Shown here in pieces: positions 55,001 to 64,000 of a stretch of 64,000 nt of DNA (within the stretch, counting starts at the first letter, position 1; every line of letters starts with the position of its first letter). The notes below the pieces were generated by a model. The model was not told where the DNA came from. It saw nothing but the letters and a program-made list of their open reading frames with translations, and did not search any database. The stretch lies in the NCBI GenBank assembly GCA_034190875.2, contig CM067344.1, positions 14,060,801 through 14,124,800 of the forward strand, written 5' to 3'. This DNA is from Urechis unicinctus. Its lineage: Eukaryota; Annelida; Polychaeta; Xenopneusta; Urechidae. Both the position numbers and the translations under genes were made by a program.

Positions 55001-56050
55001 CTTTTCTCAGCTTATGCACGCTCTTCGTTATACTTATAGTACTGTTACTCACTGCCTGTAGTTGCTGGAGTGGGGACTAGCCAGAGGAAATTAACGCAAG
55101 TCCTGAAGTAGAGATGCTTATTTGGTTTATTCAGATTTCAACAATGAAGCTCCCTGGAATCTCGTGGTCCGAATCGTTTCTCTGACTAGGTGATCTCTCC
55201 GACTAACCCATCTGGGCTCCTTATAAAGGGTCCCGCGATAGGCCAGGCTAAAACAATCCTCACGTGACACGACGAGTCCACTTGGAGGGTGAACTCGCTT
55301 GCTGTGAGGACTGCTACAATCAGGGTTACACCCCTCCCAAAGAGTGGTGTGGTGTAACCCGGGCTCTCGTGCTGATAATTAAGGGGGGAGGCTTTTTGGG
55401 AATGTATGTGCCAGAATAGTATTATAACACTCAGAATAAAATTTTTGCAATTGCTTTGGCTAAAACCGCAACAGGACAGAACATATGTATATCACAGTCC
55501 AACCGGTGCTAGTCAAACGAATTCACAGCCAGGTGTTGAGGCCGCAGAACTTGCCAAGGAGCTATGAGCATTTACTTTTTGCAGTTCATGTCTTAAAAAA
55601 GACATGAACTGTGAATTCATTTCACATCACCATTGCAGCCAATAGGGCCATATGGTATTTTCATCAACACATGACATGCGCAAGCCCGAGGCCGAGTAGC
55701 CAACAGGCCAATTGCGTAAAAAGGTTTAGTGATGTTGTACAATCACTAGTCATGTTTGCCTGACACTCAGACTAGAACAGCAATTGTTCCTGTTGGTCAG
55801 ACAGGAATGAATTTTTATCCAACTATCGAACCCTGCATGACAGCCAAAGTTTCAGCCAACTGTCAGTGTCAGCCACACGAGCCAGTCAAATACTGCAAGT
55901 GCAACAGGCCACTGACACCATCAAAAGTCTACTTCAAGACTACCTTAAAAAATTGTGAGCTTCCATGCTTCTGTTTTGATTGCTCGAGCAAACAATAGCT
56001 ATCTTTGGTTGCTTTGGTTCATTATTGTAGCTACCATACTCTTCGTCCAT
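52016..56050 (-). CDS. SSU72: RNA polymerase II CTD phosphatase SSU72
   Basis: Removes phosphate from Ser5 (and Ser7) of the pol II C-terminal repeat and works with the 3'-end processing machinery. Exons in order: 56050-55944, 53042-52899, 52777-52638, 52555-52437, 52117-52016. All GT-AG with matching phases, giving 203 residues (human 194). The catalytic CX5R loop is in exon 1 (IVCSSNQNRSMEAHNFL). Exon 2 has VRSFGSGTHVKLPGPSPDRPN; exon 3 LLHMLDRNRRIKEKPERFQ and DLIVTCEERVYDQV; exon 4 VINIDIQDNHEEATIGAFMI; exon 5 ends PLLHTVVFY-stop, the conserved terminus. The N-terminal extension before the loop (MDEEYGSYNNEPKQPK) is about nine residues longer than in vertebrates. It is convergent with LSG1 and divergent from WDR33. 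Confidence 0.96.
53640..53900. repeat. SINE-like dispersed repeat, copy 2 (SSU72 intron 1)
   Basis: Begins gtaaggtaaggcaagtatag and includes atgtgttttatggtgcctac, shared with the copy near 33270. Its 3' part has gagttggaacccacggccaa and aatcgcctcttacaacatgc, which resemble short interspersed elements I know from gastropod genomes. Family assignment is inference. Confidence 0.6.
55043..55429 (-). mobile_element. Candidate solo LTR of a retrotransposon, in SSU72 intron 1
   Basis: On the minus strand this 387-bp block begins TGTTATAATACT and ends AGTGAGTAACA, i.e. short inverted ends TGTTA/TAACA. It holds a TATA-like TTTATAAGG (55221-55230) followed about 95 bases later by AATAAA (55126-55131), the usual U3-R spacing of an LTR. 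A 10-bp stem (GGGTTACACC/GGTGTAACCC, 55323-55360) lies in the U3 part. No internal gag/pol sequence is nearby, and the 5-bp flanks (AGTAC, CTCAG) do not match, so no target duplication supports it. Confidence 0.5.
55582..55611. other. Perfect 13-bp hairpin
   Basis: CAGTTCATGTCTT, a four-A loop, then AAGACATGAACTG. A perfect inverted repeat in SSU72 intron 1, about 330 bases from exon 1. Function unknown. Confidence 0.85.
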
Positions 56051-58094
56051 GATTAATATTATATGTAAACAAAGCAAAACAAATGGATGGTATCACTTGA
56101 TCATCATGCTAGCCGGATGTAAAAAAACCCGTACTATTCAACAGCCGCACAAATTGCATATTTTATCAATATAAATCACACCCTTTCAGTTAGAGAATAT
56201 AATTATTGCAAGCTATGTGTGTGAGACTAAACTGAGATCAAAACATAAAATAGGTTATGTTTGGTTCCTAGGGGTATTTGGAATACAATTGATCTGTAAT
56301 GGCTTCGGGCGCCCATTAATTGACACAAAAAATTTACCTATACAACCTTTAATGACTGGTTGGGGCGATACAAAATTTATCAATTCTCTTATTTGACAGT
56401 GGCTGACGATTTTTTCATCCTCTTAGGACAGCAATAGGTGCAATTAAAAAAAAAAAAATAAGTAACCCATACATTGGATGTGCTCAGTGTCAGATATCCA
56501 CTGTTTCATCCCCGGGGCAATCTACTTTATACATGAAAATGATGGAAATTTCGTGGAAACAAAACCCCTAACCATTGCTGTGAACTACTCGACTGCAATT
56601 GCCCCACAGTCTATTTTTTTTTCTCTGTGGTTCTTTCTGAAAGTTTGATCCATGTGGCTCTGTGCCCCGGTTCTGTGCCTTATACAACTAAAGCGTGAAA
56701 ATTAAAAGTTTTATATCCATGTAATGTTTTGGTAATTTTGTTCTCTATTTCTAACATTTGTCCTTTCTGTGATCAAATTTGATGTTATTAAATCTATTAG
56801 AGTAAATGTTTTAGTAATTACTTCCTCCGTTTTGACGTGCATAAACAAATAAAATATAACTTCGAGTCGTATTAATTTTAAATTCTGCAGACGCAGTCTT
56901 GCAGTCTGAAAGCCGCAAGCCGCGCATGCTCTCATAGAATTAGAAATCATGGCGTCGTGTGGTGGAATAGACATTTGAAACACAAATTGTGCTTTTCTAA
57001 TTGCCATGGCTCTGTTAAAATTTATGTGAGAAATGTTTTATAGTATTCAGTTTATATCTGTTGCATGGACAATAATTAATGACCAATCGGTAATGCAGAT
57101 GTTTTGAGTTGCCGCTGTATATTTCACGCGTAGTGCGGCAACTACACACTGCTACAGTTAACAGTAACGGTACTGGTGGTGTCAATTGGGGTGTCAAATT
57201 TTCAGAATTTGTGTATAGTAATGAAACTGTTTCACTTGGTAAAGGGTCCGAATTATAAAGAAAAAAGCATATTCATTGTTTTGTCTCCACGTTTAAAAAA
57301 CCCGATTGTATGACAAAGGTTAATTGTTTATTGGAAAGCTCTCCTTAGTTAAGACCAAGGAGTTTATAGCTACGCTAAGAGGGTTCACATCGAGTGGCTA
57401 TTTGGTGATATCCCTAATTATAATACCCTGCAATTGTTAGGTGGCGCTACCTTGAGATAAACAAAAGCACATTGGAATATTGAGCTGAAAAATATTGTTC
57501 CGAAGAGCCATTCCGCTGACCAAACACGTAACACACAGTACCAAAAATAACAGCTACAACATGAAATAAACGTCAACTTGATAAATTGCCTGGGTAAACC
57601 TTACGAAAACTGTTAGACTTTCACAGTGACTGAGCCGTTTATCATCCTTGATCTTTAATGTCCGCGCAGAGGGTGGTGATATTAGATTGTTAACAACTGG
57701 CTACCCATGAAATGGCATAAACACTGAATGGATGATGCTTATCACAACAACTTGATTTACATACATTGTCTGATGAGTCTGCTTCTCTACAATGTTATAT
57801 AATGATAATTTTTGTGGCCGAAATATTGTTAAATAGAATTGTCTTTGATTCATCTGAAATTGGTATGGTTATACAAGTTGATCATTTGAAGCATAATCTC
57901 TGAAAACCCCTGCTAATACCTGTAGTGAAATGATAAAGATGCCAAATACCCGAGTAGTGTCCTGGCAGTCACTGATGTATACCAGTCAATAGGTAGTGTA
58001 CAGACTAGATGAAATGACCATAGAGTTGATAACGTCTTCATGCATATTTACTCTTGACTTGTAGGTAAGACTCCTCCCTCAGCTTTAAACAAAC
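56051..58094. promoter_or_regulatory. Divergent region between SSU72 and WDR33
   Basis: About 2 kb between two outward-facing start codons. The 5' UTRs and promoters of both genes should be here. A 3' splice-like site (gacttgtag, 58055-58063) just before the WDR33 ATG suggests that WDR33 has an upstream untranslated exon. Minus-strand frames at 56711-57007 and 57015-57197 have no recognisable homology. Confidence 0.45.
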
Positions 58095-61000
58095 ATGGAT
58101 GGGGGTGTGGCGGTGGGAAGCATGCCTCGCTTCCCCACCGTACCTGCACCTCAATTCAGCGCGGGGTCATATCAACCCAGGACACCGATGCATTCACAGC
58201 CACCCCCCGGTATGCCGGGTCAAGGAACCACCCCAGGGACTTTCCAGCATCGGTTCACTCACCCAAATGCAATGAACACATTTGATGGTAAACGGATGAG
58301 AAATAAAGCTGTATTGAGGCGTACCATTGATTACAATTCTGCAGTCGTCAACTACTTGGAAGTAAGTAATTTTCTATATGCCAAAATATTTCTGTGCCTT
58401 TTGCAAAAAAGGGCACATATGCTTGGGTTTGGTTAATTTATTTTGTTTTTTAACCTCTTCCACAGAATCGTATATGGCAACGAGATGGCAGAGACAGACA
58501 TTTCTTAGAAACAGATCCCATGTACAGCTGTCAGGTAGGCTTTTGTTAAGTGATATTTATGATAGCAGCTAAGATATTTTAATGCATACAATATTGGTTG
58601 TTAAATATGTCTCGATGATTCCAGCAGGCTCATATGTGCATTTTCAATTGATTTCACAGATGGTGCCAACCGTAGCTATGATTGACAAGGCCAGTAACTG
58701 TGTCACAACAAGACACATTCGTACTTCCACCAACAAGATGCGGTGTCCTATTTTCTGCATTTGTGTAAGTCGGCCATCCTTTTCTCATTCGACATGTTTT
58801 TGTGTAGCTCTGTTAGTCGGTCGGGTGGTATGTCTGGTTGTTGTGGTGTGGTGTTGCAGTGGACCCCTGAAGGCAGACGACTCATAACAGGTGCTTCTAG
58901 TGGCGAATTTACTCTTTGGAATGGACTCACATTCAACTTTGAAACAATTCTGCAGGTAAGCGACATTGCTGGTTGATTATTGGTGCAGCAGTTGAACACA
59001 TCTATTCATCTGGTTGATACCTTATCATTCTCAGTATTTGGACCTTCTATAGAAATTCCTGTGCTGGGGAGAAATGTCATTTGCCTTTATGATTCAGAAT
59101 ATATCATAATAATAGGTGTTAATACTGATGTAACTAACTACAAAAAATGAAATAAAGGAAAGGAACTTGGGTCTGTCTGTTTCTTCTTTGTTATCAGTAT
59201 TGGGTCGGAATGCATGCCTTCAACTCTTCCATTACGAAATTACAGTGTTGTTGAATTGTGGTTTGGCTGGTTGTTGTGGATGTGTGACGTGTGTATTCAG
59301 GCGCACGACACGGCTGTTCGTGTCATGAAATGGTCTCACAACGACCAATGGATGATGACAGCGGACCACAGCGGCTTCGTCAAGTACTGGCAGAGCAACA
59401 TGAATAACGTCAAGATGTACCAAGCTCATAAGGACCCCGTGCGAGGACTCAGGTGGGATTCCAAAGCCAGTCTCTACCGTACACCACTCAACCCATAAAT
59501 ACATCCTCACCCCCCCACTCCGCTTCCGCCCTCCGGTATGTCGTTACTCAATGTTCTGTGATGATGGATCCTTGGACCTTACTGTGTTCACTGCCACTGG
59601 TGCTAGTAGTGTTAGATATGGGACTCGTTTACATGTTGTGATTTACAAATTGACATTCACCGCAGCTGGCTGCATTGTGTTTTTTTACCTGTGGTGTTTA
59701 GTGATATAAACTTAAGCATTTGTTGACTGATAGAGCATTTTTGCTTGCTATATTTCTGCCAAATAAAGAGATCACAGCCCTATAATAAAGGCAGCTGCCC
59801 GATCTATACAAGATTTTGCCATAATGTCACTTGCAATAAAGAGAAATGGTTATTTGTCTTTGACAAAGAAATGGATCTCTTTTCATGAATAAAAGAGCTG
59901 TTTGCTTCAGTAATAAAGCTCTGGTTTAAAAGCTCTAAAGTTATTGGTTTATCAAGTTAGCCCTCCCAATTTATGAAAATTTAGGATTTTTGCTAATGTA
60001 CATTCATGATATCTTGTGCGTTTTAAATCTCTCAAATGAAACGACCTTTGGTACCAACAGCTCTTCTTAAGGCTCAAAATATAATTAAATGGAATGCAGG
60101 TAGTTTTATAAAAGCTGGCTTAACCATCTGCAAAATACAATTTCTGGTTTTTTTATTTTAGGGGTTAGAAATAAGAAATACTTGGTGGTGGTAATGGAAA
60201 ACTAAATGAACCAATGGCTTGAAAGTATTTATACTCATTGCATGTTGAAATTGGCTCAACATAACATTTAGATTCATTAAATTTTAACCCTGTGGTATTT
60301 ACTGAAGTGGCCATCAATGATGTACATCAGTCAATTAGTGTATTTCCATTAATCTTTGGGACAGAATGCATAGTACCTGACACTGATTCCAAGCAACCAT
60401 GATGCCGGAAACACACAACATCTCGGCTCACGTCATTTTTTTTCTATGTCGCCGGATACATCATACATGCAAACTTTTAAATTTTAGCAACCATTTTACA
60501 ATAAGCCAAATTTTTAATTTGATATTGTTAACTGTGCAATGCATCATAAGGAGATGTTGGGCTCAAGGACAGTATGAACATTATGATGTTTTGATAATTT
60601 GCATGATGATGATAAACGGACTTGGTTGATGGAATGTTAAAGGATATGGTTAGCATTTAGTATGGGATCTCTCTATTCAACTGTAGACTGTAATCTTCTA
60701 TGGTAGTTTTTTTCTGCTACACCACACTCCATACTGGCCTAGTTTTAACATAAAACAATACCAGCTACTTCAAGGTGTGAGACATGGTCCCTGATATAAA
60801 TTGCAATGACAAATTCTGTAGAAAGTAAGTGTTTAGGGGTCATTGAATTAAACTGTTTAGACGTAATTATGCACCTCAGCTGTGACAGACAGGTTCTCTG
60901 ATTGTCCCAGCCCCTTCACTCTATACATTTGCATACCTGTACTAACTGTAGACATATTGGACACCATATTGGTTTCTGTGTTGCTGTTATTAGTTTTTGC

Positions 61001-63399
61001 CCAACTGATTCCAAATTCACCTCCTGCTCCGATGATGGCACTGTGCGCATTTGGGACTTCCAACGATGCCACGAGGAGAGAATAATGCGAGGTAGGTGTC
61101 GTATGTTGATATCCTTGCTGATGGAGCCTTAGCAGGATGTGTTGGGCGTGGTACACTGAGGCAGTGTGAGTGTCATGAACGTGACCCTGGCTTGTTACTT
61201 GAGAGGGAAAGGGTATTTTAGCAGAACTATTATCATCACAGCTTTATCACCTGTCGAGTCTCTTCACCTGTTCGGAGAGTAGCAAAGGAACTCGCCAAGA
61301 TTTGACCATCTCCTTAAATGATTGTTGTACATTCATGATATTAATTATGAGCTAATAAAAACACAGTTTTACATACTCAAACAGTATGGTCTCAATGGCA
61401 ACCATCACAAGGGAAACAAAAGTTGTTCACCTGTAAAATCGGAGATGACATGCAATTTCCAGACCAACAGGGTTTGATGCAATGGCGGCTTACTTGACAA
61501 CGAAACGGGTTGAATTTGAATGTCATCCAGGAAATTGCATTAAATAATTAATCATCATGGTTTATCAAAGGGCCTGACGATTGCATTCATACTTATATTT
61601 CTTTTAGCAACTGGGTGAATTTGACAATGAATTTATAGCACACTTCCCAGGTTTACACTATTTAGCTAAAAAGGAAAATCTATCAACAAAAATTAAATGA
61701 CTCCTACATGCTCACGATTGCCTTTGTATGCTCAGTATATGACCTGCTTACCAATCCAAATTGCTTTTTGTTTCCTGTACATAACAAGTATTGATAGTGT
61801 TTGACCCTATGGGTTAGCTCAGACAGTAGATAGTAACCAGGGCCTTATGATGGATGGTCATCTGGTTGGGTGATGTGATGGGTCAAGAAAACATTCACAA
61901 ACAATATGAAAACTTGCTGGATTTTTTTGTCAGCCTCCATTAAAAATGGGGGTGGGAGCAGAGGTCATGTGAATACAAAATATTGCGAAGCATTTTTAGG
62001 TCAAACAGTCCTTTCATTTTACCATGCCAGTGCATTTTTCAATTGATGTCAGTTTTTAGTAATTATATATGAGTGACAGAGTTCTGGGTGTTTTAATGTG
62101 TGTGCCAGGGCATGGTGCTGATGTGAAGTGTGTCGACTGGCACCCACAAAAATCTCTGGTGGCATCCGGCAGCAAGGACACACAGCAACCCCTCAAGCTT
62201 TGGGACCCTCGTATGGGCGAGAGCCTAGCCACTATGTAAATATTTTTCTTTATTGTACACTTTTGTGGAAAGAGTCCTTTCATTCTTTACAATAGTTGAA
62301 TAGAGAGATGTTTATATTCAAAGAGATAATCACAAAACAAGTTCTCAGTGTTTAGGTTGAAGCTAAGTGAGTGAAATTATTGAGTTCTGATCCTGCTCGT
62401 TATGCAGCCATGCACATAAACATACTGTGATGGAGCTCTCATGGAACCGCAACGGAAACTGGCTGGTCACTGCTTCGAGGGATCATCTTCTCAAGCTCTT
62501 TGACATCCGCAACTTCAAAGAAGAAGTGCAAGCTTTCCGTGGTCACAAGAAGGAGGCTACCAGTATGTAGACTGTCTGTCGATGTCACAGTGGTTCATAT
62601 GGTTATGTTCATCTCCTGACCTGTTTATAACCATGGTTTTGTTTCTGTGTGGTTGCTTAACAGCGGTGGCATGGCATCCTATACACGAGAGTGTGTTTGT
62701 GAGTGGGGGGTCAGATGGAGCCATCATGTACTGGATGGTTGGGTAAGCTCATTTCTATTGTTCCTATTATAATGGATGACTTGATAATTACAATTGGGAT
62801 TTGGAGAGTGTCAATAGTGAAACTGGCCCAGGTGTCATGTACTGATCAAGGTGCACGTTATAAGGAATAGTATAGTAGGTTTTGCAGGATAGGTTTTGTG
62901 AATGGCGGGTTGTATCGAGGTTTTGTTGATTCAGTAGCGATAAATTATAAGTTGTATAATGAAGGTATATAATGATAGGCTATTCTTGAGGTAGTGTTGT
63001 GGTAAATTGATGGCGAAGGTTTATGCTGGTGATGATAACTAATATAAACCGTTTGATGTGATAGCAATGAGAAGGAGCTAGGCAGTACGGAAGAGGCTCA
63101 TGAGATGATGGTGTGGAGTCTGGCCTGGCACCCGCTGGGACATATACTGGTCTCCGGATCCAATGACCACACCACGTATGTTTTCTACGGTGACCCACTG
63201 GCTAAAACTATGAACAGGATTGTTAAGAGAGCTCATGTGTCATTCAGAAGAAGAAAATCACCCAGGAAACTCTGTCATAGTTTCTTGAATTCTATTTGCA
63301 GCAAATTTTGGACAAGAAACAAGCCGGGAGACAGGATGAGAGACAGATATAACCTCAACTTACTGCCTCAAGGCATCACAGAGGATATGCTGGAGTGTG
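58095..63399 (+). CDS. WDR33: pre-mRNA 3'-end processing protein WDR33, 5' part
   Basis: CPSF subunit that, with CPSF30, binds the AAUAAA signal. Coding exons: 58095-58361, 58466-58534, 58660-58764, 58860-58955, 59301-59452, 60994-61091, 62109-62235, 62408-62562, 62664-62742, 63065-63175, 63302-63399, then continuing past the window. Phases match throughout; about 452 residues are visible. The start is fixed by an in-frame TAA three codons upstream. The N-terminal [20 protein letters not shown] and [11 protein letters not shown] precede WD repeats marked by [81 protein letters not shown] and GSNDHTTKFWTRN. The propeller is followed by [11 protein letters not shown], and the open phase at 63399 (phase 1) shows that the collagen-like C-terminal part lies outside. 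Confidence 0.95.
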
Positions 63400-64000
63400 G
63401 TACGTCAGACCTTCAATAAATTGGTCATGCTTCAGCGTATTACAACTGATATAGTTTGACTTGTCTTGTAATGTTGATATAAGTCATGATGGGGTGTAGT
63501 AAGTGAAATGCACCTGTAACATCATACATGACACACACGTAAGAATGGGAATGCTGGAGTGAGAAAGTCATACACTCCTGCATAAGATGTACTAGAATGG
63601 GAAGATCATTTTGCTCATGGATAATATATGCTAGAATGGGACAAGCAAAAGTTCTTTTTCGGTAAGGCATGTTGAAGGATGTATGCATAGATAAAACATG
63701 TTGGTACTTACTTTACACATGGATGAAACATGCTAGTGTTTATCTTACACAAATATCAAATAAGCTAGTGTATATATTACACATTGCTTTTGGATAAATC
63801 ATACAGGTGTTCATTTTGCACATAGATTCGTCATGCTCTTGTGTATTTTAAATATAGATAATGTTATGTAAAATTGTTGGTGCAGGTAAATACTAGACAC
63901 TTGCAATGCCTTCCTCTGAGATGACATTGAAAATGCAAATGTCTAAATATACCCATGTAGATACTTCATTGGTCACTTGTTTTTACTTGAACTTTGTTTT
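63400..64000 (+). other. WDR33 intron, no other feature
   Basis: From the GTACGT donor at 63400 to the window end no further WDR33 exon or other coding signal is visible. A loose repetition of 'catgctagtgtttatcttacac'-like sentences around 63660-63850 may be a degenerate tandem repeat. Confidence 0.55.

Noticed and set aside
55756-55998. Cys-rich 80-codon plus-strand frame
   Set aside because: Its 3' part is antisense to SSU72 exon 1, whose minus-strand frame is clearly the real one; the rest is intron with no homology.

Overview
The window is nuclear DNA of an animal with spliced genes. Every multi-exon model uses GT-AG introns, the introns are AT-rich, and there are long (TA)n tracts, tandem repeats and short transposon remnants. 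Gene content, a 7-cadherin-repeat protocadherin and a glycosyltransferase-like family I associate with molluscs and other lophotrochozoans suggest a mollusc, probably a gastropod. That assignment is inference; I cannot name a species.

Layout. (1) 158-15951 (+): the 3' twelve exons of a SPEN / split ends gene (RRM3, RRM4, two giant low-complexity exons, C-terminal SPOC domain). (2) 17.6-23.1 kb: a gene-poor stretch with a (TA)n tract and a 652-bp inverted-repeat transposon carrying a perfect 8-bp target duplication. (3) 23152-24242 (+): a glycosyltransferase-like type II membrane protein broken by one single-base frameshift. (4) 24.87-26.21 kb: a large 21-bp minisatellite with higher-order repeats. 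(5) 26600-29057 (-): cytidine deaminase, 5 coding exons. (6) 32128-33723 (-): SSR3/TRAP-gamma, 5 exons. (7) 34642-51435 (+): LSG1, a circularly permuted ribosome-biogenesis GTPase, 14 exons. Its first intron holds a 1.65-kb inverted-repeat transposon, and its 9.9-kb ninth intron holds a complete protocadherin gene on the opposite strand (40504-47475, -). (8) 52016-56050 (-): SSU72 CTD phosphatase, 5 exons. (9) 58095-63399 and beyond (+): the 5' eleven coding exons of WDR33.

How they fit together. Most genes are housekeeping and RNA- or ribosome-centred: SPEN (transcriptional repression), SSU72 and WDR33 (pol II CTD and mRNA 3'-end processing, arranged head to head), LSG1 (60S export and maturation), SSR3 (ER translocon) and CDA (pyrimidine salvage). 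There is no operon or microbial-style defence system. The unusual content is structural: a nested gene, divergent and convergent pairs, two clear DNA transposon remnants, a solo-LTR candidate, a heptad-coded minisatellite, and two single-base frame breaks inside otherwise conserved coding sequence.

Exon limits were set by hand from splice consensus, phase continuity and homology remembered from the protein families. UTRs and transcription starts are not resolved.
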